Origin: Bacteroidales bacterium
Lineage (GTDB): Bacteria; Bacteroidota; Bacteroidia; Bacteroidales; UBA3824
Reading direction: 5' to 3'
Length of the DNA: 11,602 nucleotides
NCBI GenBank assembly: GCA_016287995.1
Contig: JAEEXW010000053.1
Span: 1 to 11,602, forward strand
The notes beneath the pieces are model-generated. The model saw nothing but the letters and a program-made list of their open reading frames with translations, was not told the DNA's origin and ran no database searches. Below, piece after piece: positions 1-5,650 of this stretch (positions within the stretch are counted from its first letter, which is position 1; each line of letters opens with the position of its first letter). Position numbers and translations under genes: made by a program.

Positions 1-237
1 CTTAGCATGAACAAAAGGATAGTTGAAAATCTCAGCACTCGAAGGCTCAACTGACGGAATGTCAGACGAAATGTCGGTTCTAAGGTTTTGATTACAGAAT
101 TTTACAAGGTTCGGCAACGAAGTCGGATTTGCGTACCAGTCGCCGCCGCCGGAATATTTCATCAAGGCGATTTTCAGTTGCTGACATTCCGCCGAAAGCG
201 AAACCAACAAAAAAACTATGGAAAAAATATATTTCAT
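1..237 (-). CDS. DUF4159 domain protein, N-terminal part (runs off left edge)
   Basis: Minus-strand frame open from an ATG at 237 to the window edge, 79 codons. Residues 1-18 form a short hydrophobic signal peptide (MKYIFSIVFLLVSLSAECQ), so the product is predicted to be exported. The mature part begins LKIALMKYSGGGDWYANP, followed by LPNLVKFCNQNL, then VEPSSAEIFNYPFVH. The GGGDWY...LPNL...FNYPF pattern is the N-terminal signature of DUF4159, a family of secreted proteins in Bacteroidota and some other phyla. The biochemical role of the family is not known to me. The C-terminal part, expected to be roughly 130 residues more, lies outside the window. The gene is downstream of purB on the same strand but separated by about 107 bases holding a large inverted repeat, so co-transcription is uncertain. 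A longer frame on this strand (92-292) is out of register with these motifs and is spurious. Confidence 0.82.
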   Translation of the reverse strand, partial: MKYIFSIVFLLVSLSAECQQLKIALMKYSGGGDWYANPTSLPNLVKFCNQNLRTDISSDIPSVEPSSAEIFNYPFVHAK

Positions 238-251
238 AGCACATATTAATA

Positions 252-331
252 TTTACCACAGAAAACACGGAAACCACGGAAATACAAAACAATATTTATA
301 TTCCGTGGTTTTCGTGTCTTCCGTGGTTAAA
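252..331. repeat. Imperfect inverted repeat built from CCACGGAAA units
   Basis: The left arm (252-281) contains ACCACAGAAAACACGGAAACC followed by ACGGAA. The right arm (301-331) is its near reverse complement. The innermost 11 bases, AAACCACGGAA against TTCCGTGGTTT, pair perfectly, with a 19-base AT-rich loop at 282-300. Each arm is itself made of two or three degenerate CCAC(A/G)GAAA units. It lies between the purB stop and the DUF4159 start, both on the minus strand. It could act as a bidirectional hairpin or terminator. The unit resembles dispersed intergenic CCACGGAAA-type repeats I recall from environmental genomes, but copy number here cannot be judged from one window. Confidence 0.7.
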
Positions 332-344
332 TTAAATTATATTT

Positions 345-1688
345 TTATATTCCCGTATAATTAAACGGTGTAATTCTCATCAACTCTTCTTTTACGGATG
401 CCGAAACATCAAGCGTTTGGATAAAATTATGAATGTCGTCTTCCGTAATCTGACGGTTGACACGGGTGAGTTCTTTGAGTTTTTCGTATGCATTAGGCAC
501 ACATTCGCGGCGCAAAACCGTCTGAATAGCCTCAGCAACAACAGCCCAATTTTCTTCCAAATCCCTGTCAATCGACTCTTTATGAAGAATCAGTTTGTCA
601 AGACCTTTAAGCAACGACTTCATCGCAATCAAAGTATGAGCAATCGGAACACCAATATTTCTAATAACCGTACTATCTGTCAAATCCCTTTGAAGCCTTG
701 AAATCGGAAGTTTCTGCGCCAAAAACGTCAAAACAGAATTTGCCATGCCGAGGTTGCCCTCCGCATTTTCAAAATCTATCGGGTTGACTTTATGCGGCAT
801 TGCTGACGAACCAACTTCGCCCGCTTTGAGTTTCTGCTTGAAATAATTCATCGAGATATACATCCAAATATCGCGGCAAAGGTCAATCAAAATCGTGTTT
901 ATACGTTTAAGACCGTCGCAAAGTGCAGCAAAATTGTCATAATGCTCAATTTGAGTCGTAACTTGTGAACGTTCAAGCCCCAAAACATGATTTACAAAAG
1001 AATTTGCAAATCTTATCCAATCAATTTCGGGATAAGCCACATTGTGCGCGTTGAAATTACCCGTCGCACCGCCAAACTTAGCCGAATAAGGCACTAATTT
1101 CAAAAGTCCCAACTGATTATGAAGCCTTTCAACATACACCTCAATCTCTTTTCCGAGCCTCGTAGGACTTGCCGGCTGACCGTGTGTGCGTGCAAGCATC
1201 GGAATATCAGCCCATTCGCCCGCTTTGTGGTAAAGTTGCAAGATAACGTTATCAAGTAAAGGATAGTATACATTCGTTATTGCAGCCTGCAAAGCATAAG
1301 GAATTGAAGTGTTGTTAATATCCTGCGAAGTAAGTCCAAAATGTATAAAGGACTTGTACTGAGGTATATTAAGCGCGTCAAATTTTTCCCTCAAAAAATA
1401 CTCAACCGCTTTAACATCGTGGTTGGTGGTCTTTTCAATTTCCTTGATTCTCAGAGCATCCTCCTGAGAGAACCTTCTGTAAATTCCACGCAAGGGCTTA
1501 AACAGTTGTCTGTCAAAACCTTGCAGTTGCGGTAAAGGGATTTCGCACAGAGCGACAAAATACTCCACTTCTACCAAAACCCTATATTTAATAAGCCCGA
1601 ATTCAGAAAAATATTCCGCTAACTCGGCGGTTTTACCCCGATAGCGGCCGTCAACAGGTGAAACGGCTGTCAAATCTGTTAATTCCAT
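345..1688 (-). CDS. purB: Adenylosuccinate lyase
   Basis: 447 residues. It cleaves SAICAR to AICAR plus fumarate and adenylosuccinate to AMP plus fumarate, two steps of cytoplasmic purine synthesis. The N-terminus MELTDLTAVSPVDGRYRGKT matches the E. coli-type PurB start, so the ATG at 1688 is chosen over an in-frame TTG seven codons upstream. The THGQPASPTRLGKEIEVYVE segment is the lyase-superfamily histidine region. The superfamily signature GSSAMPHKVNPIDFENAEG, containing the catalytic serine loop, is intact. Length is normal for the family (about 430-460) and the frame ends with a plain TAA. It is preceded by a 56-base AT-rich gap after the secreted-protein gene, with a possible promoter -7 element at 1707-1714. 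No other purine gene is nearby, so it appears to be a stand-alone housekeeping gene in a mixed neighbourhood. Confidence 0.97.
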   Translation of the reverse strand: MELTDLTAVSPVDGRYRGKTAELAEYFSEFGLIKYRVLVEVEYFVALCEIPLPQLQGFDRQLFKPLRGIYRRFSQEDALRIKEIEKTTNHDVKAVEYFLREKFDALNIPQYKSFIHFGLTSQDINNTSIPYALQAAITNVYYPLLDNVILQLYHKAGEWADIPMLARTHGQPASPTRLGKEIEVYVERLHNQLGLLKLVPYSAKFGGATGNFNAHNVAYPEIDWIRFANSFVNHVLGLERSQVTTQIEHYDNFAALCDGLKRINTILIDLCRDIWMYISMNYFKQKLKAGEVGSSAMPHKVNPIDFENAEGNLGMANSVLTFLAQKLPISRLQRDLTDSTVIRNIGVPIAHTLIAMKSLLKGLDKLILHKESIDRDLEENWAVVAEAIQTVLRRECVPNAYEKLKELTRVNRQITEDDIHNFIQTLDVSASVKEELMRITPFNYTGI

Positions 1689-1706
1689 CGTAAAAAATTG
1701 TTTGCG

Positions 1707-1714
1707 CAAAATTA
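1707..1714 (-). promoter_or_regulatory. Possible purB promoter -7 box
   Basis: On the minus strand this reads TAATTTTG, a match to the Bacteroidota -7 consensus TAnnTTTG, and it lies 18 bases before the purB ATG. A TTTG occurs at 1727-1730 but only 12 bases away, shorter than the usual 19-21, so the -33 element is poor. purB may instead, or also, be read from upstream. Confidence 0.35.
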
Positions 1715-1744
1715 TAAAAAAATCTTCAAAGAAAAAAAATTTTT

Positions 1745-2395
1745 TTACTTTTGCACATCAAATCTCAAACCGTTCCATTTCAAGACAACGTTTTTAGTTT
1801 TGCCGGTTTTTTCATGGATAACGGCTGTTATGTCCTTTCCGACGCGCGGAAGTGAGTATGTTACAACGTTTTCGCCCGCATCAACATTCGCGCCCATATC
1901 GAGCCAATTAATGTAAGTCATTTTGTGCGTTTGATTGTTGTACACGTAGAAAAAAATGCCCGTAAATTCAGTTTGAACAGGTTTTCCGTCCTGAAAAATT
2001 TTTACGCTTTCGCCGATAATTTTGTGTTTTGTATCGGAACAATTCCAATAACAAATTTCCGTGATTGATTTTGAATTGTCTTTCGGGTAACTGCTTTCAA
2101 AACTTACGAATCCGTTTTTCGAGTCAACGGTTACTTTTTCGTTTTTTTCGGGGGTGTTTTTTTGATGACGTTCCCACATTTCGGACAACGCGCCGTAATG
2201 TTCGTCTTCCGGCTCAGTAAGCAGCGTTCTTACAAAGTCGTTGATGCCGGGCTTTTGACCGCTGAAAGTTACCGTCAAAGCGTATGCGGCGGTTTCCGGG
2301 TCATCTTCGTCGGCGTAAGGGTTGTTTTGCGCCGAAGCACACAAGCCCGTAAAAAGCATTGCGGCTATACAAACCGCTGATTTAAAAAATTTCAT
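1745..2395 (-). CDS. Secreted protein of unknown function
   Basis: 216 residues, family not recognised. Residues 1-22 are a clear signal peptide (Lys-rich start, hydrophobic core IAAMLFTGLCASA, then Q), so cleavage before QNNPY and export to the periplasm or beyond is predicted; no lipobox cysteine is placed for lipidation. The mature protein opens with an acidic stretch (ADEDDPETAAY). Alternating hydrophobic/polar stretches such as VTVDSKNGFVSFES and TEFTGIFFYVYNNQ suggest a mostly beta fold. Two cysteines lie close together (CYWNC, about residues 118-122) and could form a disulfide. The C-terminus is NVVLKWNGLRFDVQK. The ATG at 2395 is 24 bases after the stop of the Rpn nuclease gene, with no promoter seen between, so the two are probably co-transcribed. 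I see no Shine-Dalgarno site. Confidence 0.75.
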   Translation of the reverse strand: MKFFKSAVCIAAMLFTGLCASAQNNPYADEDDPETAAYALTVTFSGQKPGINDFVRTLLTEPEDEHYGALSEMWERHQKNTPEKNEKVTVDSKNGFVSFESSYPKDNSKSITEICYWNCSDTKHKIIGESVKIFQDGKPVQTEFTGIFFYVYNNQTHKMTYINWLDMGANVDAGENVVTYSLPRVGKDITAVIHEKTGKTKNVVLKWNGLRFDVQK

Positions 2396-2419
2396 AGCAG
2401 TAAAATTTTTAATGTTATT

Positions 2420-3301
2420 TTATAATGTTTCAATTTCTTCGGGAGAAAGCCCGGAAATTTCACAAATATCTTCAACCGAATAACCTTTGCGTTTCATTTT
2501 AACAGCCATTTCAAAGGCTTTTTGTTTCTCGCCTTTTTCGATACCTATTTTCTCGCCTTCGGCACGACCCTCTTCACGGCCTTCCATTCGTTCTCTTTCG
2601 AGAGAGGATTTTTCAGTGCTGACATTAAGCCAATAAAGATTGTATGCAAGCAACTCGCTATCCGTAAAGGCAGAACGCCTGACAATTTCCAATGCCTCTG
2701 ATGTGTCTTTGTTTGACAACAAGTCAGGGTCGGCATCGTCGGTTTTTTCATCAATTTCGGTCAGGAATTTCAGCCAAAGATCATGCATTGTTTTTTCTGC
2801 ACGGTTCTGAGGCTTAAAATTCGGTAAAACGATAAACACCATTGAAAGGTCTGTATGACGGTCGTCGGTGTGGTTTTTGTTGGATAGGTAATACTCTTGT
2901 ATATACTCTGCGCCATATTCTGGAAAAGCCGATTCATCGTTTACCAAACACAAAGCATATACATCGTTTAACTCGCCAAATGCCTTACCTTTATTTAATT
3001 GTTTGGTGTACATTGACGCGGCGTTAAACAACGTGCGCTGAAAAAATTCAGTATTCCAAATCGACTGCATTTCAACGATAAAATGGCGGTTATAGTTATC
3101 AACACAAAGCACATCAACGATTGAATATTTTTTGCCCGGATTTTCGGGAACGTTTTCCGGCGAAAGATATTCAACCGTTTTTATTTCCATGCCCTCAGGT
3201 AACGGCAAAAGTGCGTTCAAAAGGCTTAAAACGAGGTTTGGATGCTCGCCAAAGACTTTTTTGAACGTTAAATCCGCTTTCGGGTCAAGATATTTCGACA
3301 T
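2420..3301 (-). CDS. Rpn-family PD-(D/E)XK nuclease / putative transposase-like protein
   Basis: 293 residues from the ATG at 3301 (MSKYLDPKADLTFKKVFGEH). A TTG three codons further upstream is in frame but unlikely. The N-terminus DP..D..FK.VFG is the hallmark of the Rpn / PDDEXK_2 family, named for recombination-promoting nucleases and formerly annotated as transposases. Probable catalytic residues are D63 in SIVDVLCVD and E77/Q79 in FIVEMQ, the family's ExQ form of the ExK motif. Residues 233-265 are a charged, repetitive Arg/Glu/Gly/Lys segment (GREEGRAEGEKIGIEKGEKQ), typical of these proteins and probably helical. The C-terminus (SVEDICEISGLSPEEIETL) is the usual small helical ending. 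The gene appears intact and has its own promoter at 3330-3360. A truncated relative lies at 5140-5496 in opposite orientation. Family members are linked to DNA cleavage and recombination in E. coli and to phage defence; the role here is inferred only. Confidence 0.88.
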   Translation of the reverse strand: MSKYLDPKADLTFKKVFGEHPNLVLSLLNALLPLPEGMEIKTVEYLSPENVPENPGKKYSIVDVLCVDNYNRHFIVEMQSIWNTEFFQRTLFNAASMYTKQLNKGKAFGELNDVYALCLVNDESAFPEYGAEYIQEYYLSNKNHTDDRHTDLSMVFIVLPNFKPQNRAEKTMHDLWLKFLTEIDEKTDDADPDLLSNKDTSEALEIVRRSAFTDSELLAYNLYWLNVSTEKSSLERERMEGREEGRAEGEKIGIEKGEKQKAFEMAVKMKRKGYSVEDICEISGLSPEEIETL

Positions 3302-3329
3302 AATTTGCAAGAATTAAAAGTTTCAACCG

Positions 3330-3360
3330 CAAAGTTAGGATATTTTTTCGCAATTACAAA
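3330..3360 (-). promoter_or_regulatory. Promoter for the Rpn nuclease gene
   Basis: The minus strand shows TTTG (3360-3357), a 19-base spacer, then TAACTTTG (3337-3330), a full match to the Bacteroidota sigma-factor pattern. Transcription should begin near 3324, giving a leader of about 23 bases before the ATG at 3301. Confidence 0.75.
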
Positions 3361-3363
3361 CAA

Positions 3364-3396
3364 ATAACGGGCGAAAAAATAAATTCCGCCCGCTAT
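3364..3396 (-). terminator. Hairpin terminator after the lipoprotein locus
   Basis: Arms ATAACGGGCG (3364-3373) and CGCCCGCTAT (3387-3396) pair over ten positions with one G-U wobble, and further A-T pairs extend inward. On the minus strand the stem is followed by TTATTTGTTTG, a weak T-rich tail. It lies 25 bases past the downstream TAG at 3421 rather than directly after the premature TAA at 3619, which suggests the transcription unit was built for the longer lipoprotein. Confidence 0.6.
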
Positions 3397-3420
3397 AATT
3401 TTTTTCAGAATTAGTAATTT

Positions 3421-4671
3421 CTACTGCTGAGAACGAACAGCCCGAACATTTTTCACAGCGTCCCGAGAACCTTGCTGTGATGTGTAACCGTCTGAGTTGA
3501 CAATAAAGTACACTCCGGCGTTGGTGCTGGAATTTACCATACTCGTCCAATAATGAGCACTTTGTAAAGTGATGGACGCACCAGAACTGTTCTTGTTGGT
3601 AAATTTAGTACCAGAACGTTATACTAAATTAGCATTCCACAAAAGGTTAAAATAATAATCGGGAGGAGCATTTTTTTGTACTGCCCAATATCCGCTCATA
3701 GGATCATCATCTGAGGTCTTCCAATAAACATAACCCGTACCAAGGTCAACATAGTCAGGATCAACTGTGATTTCCGCTGCCGGTGATGATACGCCGTCTA
3801 CTGTCGCAGAAATTGTTGCCTTGCCGCCTTCATTTCCCGTTATCAAAACAGAATAAATGCCGTTGCCGTTGTAGGATACTTCTGCATTGGTGCAACTCCA
3901 AGTAACGGTTTGATTGGTAGCATCAGAGGGCGTTATGGATACGGTAACATCAAAAGCATCGTTACCCCAGACTTTGGTTTCAGTAGGTACGTCATTGATG
4001 GTAACGGATTGAACCGCCTTGCCTATTGTGTAAAGTTTGCAAGGCTCAACGGTTTTGCCTTCGACTGTTGTAGAAATCGGGAAAACATAATAATTGCCTT
4101 GCGTAAAACTTGAAACATTTCCGATTGTCATTTCTTTTGCTCTCTCTACATAAACGTAGAAATTTTGGTCAACCAATTCAAGTGCTTCCGCATTTGAAGC
4201 AAAACTTGTTTTATACGTGTGTGCGCAGTTGTTCAGCAAATCATCGAAATTATCACCAGAGGTTCTGCCGTCGCCTTTGGTCTGCGAAAATTCACCTTGC
4301 AAAGTAATGCTGCCGTTTTCAAAATCGGTAACATTTTCTTCCGGAACTGATAATTTACCCGAAAACCTGTAACCGTCCTCATTTACCAAATCCAATGTGC
4401 CGCTTATGTCGTTATTGTCTGCACAAGTTACAGATAATTTGACTGTTTCAATATCGGCTGCGTCGAAAGAAATTGTACTGCCTTCATTAGAAAACGTAAC
4501 CTTGGAAATCGAATTTTGGTTGGCGTTGGCAATTTTTACAGATACTGGCAATTCAACCACGCCGTTTTTGTTTTCAACGTTTTTCTGTTCGTTGTTTTCG
4601 TCTTTGCTGCAAGAAGTCCAAAGCAAAACCGCTGTTGCAATGGGCAGAATTTTTACAAAACTTTTCTTCAT
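3421..4671 (-). pseudogene. Lipoprotein with Ig-like and DUF1566-like regions, interrupted by an in-frame stop
   Basis: The ATG at 4671 opens MKKSFVKILPIATAVLLWTSC, a lipoprotein signal peptide with lipobox cysteine C21, followed by SKDENNEQ. Export and lipidation, probably to the cell surface, are predicted. Residues about 30-210 are beta-rich and unrecognised. Residues about 245-325 (VTVSITPSDATNQTVTWSC, then GGKATISATVDG) form a bacterial Ig-like domain. YVDLGTGYVYWKTSDDD then begins the C-terminal region. Translation stops at a TAA (3619-3621) after 350 residues, yet the same frame runs on for 65 more codons to TAG at 3421-3423, encoding AHYWTSMVNSSTNAGVYFIV and ending KNVRAVRSQQ. That is the characteristic YW(T/S)S...VRAVR tail of DUF1566/Fibrobacter-paralogue domains. 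1251 bases is exactly 417 codons, so no frameshift is needed. A nonsense mutation, sequencing error or natural shortening are all possible. A strong Shine-Dalgarno site drives the start. Confidence 0.78.
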
Positions 4672-4679
4672 TTTTTCAT

Positions 4680-4686
4680 CCTCCTT
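4680..4686 (-). promoter_or_regulatory. Strong Shine-Dalgarno site for the lipoprotein gene
   Basis: AAGGAGG on the minus strand, 8 bases before the ATG at 4671 and directly after the stop of the small peptide gene (4688-4690). It fixes the start at 4671. A canonical site like this is unusual here: none of the other genes examined has one, and Bacteroidota generally do without. It would allow re-initiation after the upstream peptide is translated. Confidence 0.75.
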
Positions 4687-4687
4687 T

Positions 4688-4879
4688 TTACCAATTATTT
4701 TCATCACGGGTAATTGTGCGGAAACTTGTTCCAAAAGTGCCGTCAACCTGACCGCTTGCCGCCAAAAGTTTCGGCGTGTCTTCGAGGTTGATAACCTCAA
4801 ATTCGGGTTTGACGTACTTTTTCTTAATTACTTTCTGCGCCGGAAGTATAACCGGCTGATTTTTAACTTTGTCTGTCAT
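4688..4879 (-). CDS. Small Bacteroidota-type peptide (KKxYxKPEFEV family), upstream of the lipoprotein
   Basis: 63 residues from the ATG at 4879. After a short polar start comes VIKKKYVKPEFEVINLEDTP then KLLAASGQVDGTFGTSFR. The pattern K-K-x-Y-x-x-P-x-x-E-V...L-L-A-A-S-G is shared by many short Bacteroidota open reading frames that often sit beside surface lipoprotein or export genes, which is why I accept it as real; their function is not settled. It has no signal peptide or membrane segment. The hydrophobic LLAASG followed by a Gly/Thr/Ser-rich tail resembles a leader-plus-core layout as in exported or modified peptides, but no modification or transporter gene is in the window. The stop lies 16 bases before the lipoprotein ATG and the two share a transcript from the promoter at 5082-5113. 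The leader upstream carries a hairpin and a poly-G tract that could regulate both. Confidence 0.72.
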   Translation of the reverse strand: MTDKVKNQPVILPAQKVIKKKYVKPEFEVINLEDTPKLLAASGQVDGTFGTSFRTITRDENNW

Positions 4880-4916
4880 AATTTATAAAAATTTTAAAAT
4901 TATTTACAAAAACAAA

Positions 4917-4958
4917 AATCCCTTGCGGACAGAATTTGTTTTCTGTCCGCAAGGGATT
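4917..4958 (-). terminator. Perfect 18-bp hairpin in the leader, terminator-like on the minus strand
   Basis: AATCCCTTGCGGACAGAA (4917-4934) and its exact reverse complement (4941-4958) enclose a 6-base loop. Read on the minus strand the stem ends in GGGATT followed by TTTGTTTTTG, a T-rich tail as in intrinsic terminators; the plus-strand side lacks one. It sits 38 bases before the ATG of the small peptide and downstream of its promoter, so it would act as an attenuator of this operon rather than as the end of another gene. No minus-strand gene lies upstream to be terminated. Confidence 0.65.
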
Positions 4959-4976
4959 GCATTATCTTTTGAGAAA

Positions 4977-5009
4977 GTAAAAAGTAAAGTACTTTTTACC
5001 CCCCCCCCC
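4977..5009. repeat. 10-bp palindrome abutting an 11-C homopolymer
   Basis: GTAAAAAGTA (4977-4986) and TACTTTTTAC (4990-4999) are exact reverse complements with a 3-base gap. The last C of the palindrome is the first base of a run of eleven C (4999-5009), which is eleven G on the transcribed minus-strand leader. Homopolymers of this length are prone to slipped-strand length changes. The tract lies between the promoter at 5082-5113 and the hairpin at 4917-4958. Confidence 0.85.
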
Positions 5010-5052
5010 GATTTACATTTTGTAAAGTTTGGTATACGTTAGTTTCTTTCAT
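4996..5052 (-). other. Possible upstream ORF ending at the poly-G tract
   Basis: An ATG at 5052 in the leader opens 18 codons (MKETNVYQTLQNVNRGGG), and the stop TAA (4998-4996) directly follows the eleven G. One added G would shift the frame and extend it to 49 codons, reading through the hairpin to a TAA at about 4906. One fewer G also changes the ending. There is no Shine-Dalgarno site and no homologue known to me, so translation is speculative. Confidence 0.25.
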
Positions 5053-5081
5053 TTCTGTTGTTAGATGTTTTGTTAACACCG

Positions 5082-5113
5082 CAAAGTAAAATTAAATAAT
5101 TTTAACACGCAAA
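5082..5113 (-). promoter_or_regulatory. Promoter for the small peptide-lipoprotein operon
   Basis: On the minus strand TTTG (5113-5110) is followed after 20 bases by TTACTTTG (5089-5082) then CGG, close to TTTG-N19/21-TAnnTTTG (one mismatch, T for A at the second position). Transcription would begin near 5075, leaving a leader of about 195 bases before the peptide ATG at 4879. Confidence 0.6.
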
Positions 5114-5139
5114 AAATATGTGTTAAATTAAAGTTAAAA

Positions 5140-5496
5140 TTGTGGCAGAGTTTTTTGACGTCAATAAATGCCGGCGAAAATTCGCATATTTCTGATGAAC
5201 TTTTAGAAAACGACGACACCAAAGAAGCCCTTGAAATATGTCAAGACCTTACAGAGGAAGAACGCCGTGCATACGATAGTTTCTGGGATTTGGAATCTCT
5301 TTATATTGACAGAGAGAATACGGTAAAAGAAATGGGGCGCGAACAAGGTCGTGCGGAGGGCGAAAAACTCGGCATTGAAAAAGGCGAAAAACAAAAAGCC
5401 CTTACTATTGCTCGCAACCTTAAAGCCGCCGGTCTTAATATTGACTTTATTGCTCAAAACACCTGCTTAACCAAAGAAGAAATTTTAAAATTGTAA
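5140..5496 (+). pseudogene. 5'-truncated remnant of an Rpn-family nuclease gene
   Basis: About 118 codons from LWQSFLTSINAGENSHISDE to the stop. This matches the last 40% of the intact Rpn gene at 2420-3301, where the corresponding start is LWLKFLTEIDEKT. Both share the charged block QGRAEGEKLGIEKGEKQKA and the small helical ending (TKEEILKL against SPEEIETL). The conserved N-terminal DPKADLTFK region and the catalytic D...ExQ residues are absent. The only possible start is a TTG that aligns with an internal leucine of the family, so this is a decayed fragment and not a functional gene. The frame stays open upstream only to a TAA at 5074-5076, with unrelated residues, which places the truncation near 5125-5140. 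Codon spelling differs from the intact copy at many third positions, so it is an old paralogue rather than a recent partial duplicate. Confidence 0.82.
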
Positions 5497-5595
5497 ACAT
5501 TTAAACTCAAATTTAGCATATATAAAATAACTGAAAACATTAGGTGAAAAAATCATTTAGACGCTTGAATAAATTGGTGTTGACATAAAAATAAT

Positions 5596-5627
5596 TTTGT
5601 TTTTCCGGCAAAAAAACTCTAATTTTG
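5596..5627 (+). promoter_or_regulatory. Promoter for the SGNH/MBOAT gene set
   Basis: TTTG (5596-5599), a 20-base spacer, then TAATTTTG (5620-5627) followed by C, a full match to the Bacteroidota pattern. Transcription should start near 5633, giving an 18-base leader to the ATG at 5651. The rest of the gap between 5497 and 5595 shows no further structure. Confidence 0.75.
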
Positions 5628-5650
5628 CTGTTTCAAAAAAATATTGAAAA

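Noticed and set aside
92..292. Minus-strand 66-codon frame at the left end
   Set aside because: It is out of register with the clear DUF4159 sequence and its upstream part lies within the inverted repeat.
1731..1746. A8/T7 palindromic run between purB and the secreted-protein gene
   Set aside because: Pure A/T with no GC stem; ordinary AT-rich spacer rather than a supported terminator.
1746..1753. Plus-strand TACTTTTG resembling a -7 promoter box
   Set aside because: It is the reverse of the last codons of the secreted-protein gene (VQK, stop), has no -33 partner, and points into genes on the opposite strand.
3335..3550. Minus-strand 71-codon frame after the lipoprotein
   Set aside because: It is in a different frame from the lipoprotein continuation, and the continuation carries the DUF1566-like tail; the frame also overruns the terminator and the Rpn promoter.
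4397..4888. Plus-strand 163-codon frame opposite the lipoprotein and peptide genes
   Set aside because: No recognisable motif; it lies antisense to genes with a lipoprotein signal, a Shine-Dalgarno site and a family signature, so it is a shadow.
5497..5595. Gap between the Rpn remnant and the SGNH promoter, checked for RNA genes or a terminator
   Set aside because: AT-rich with no convincing stem, tRNA-like or riboswitch-like structure.
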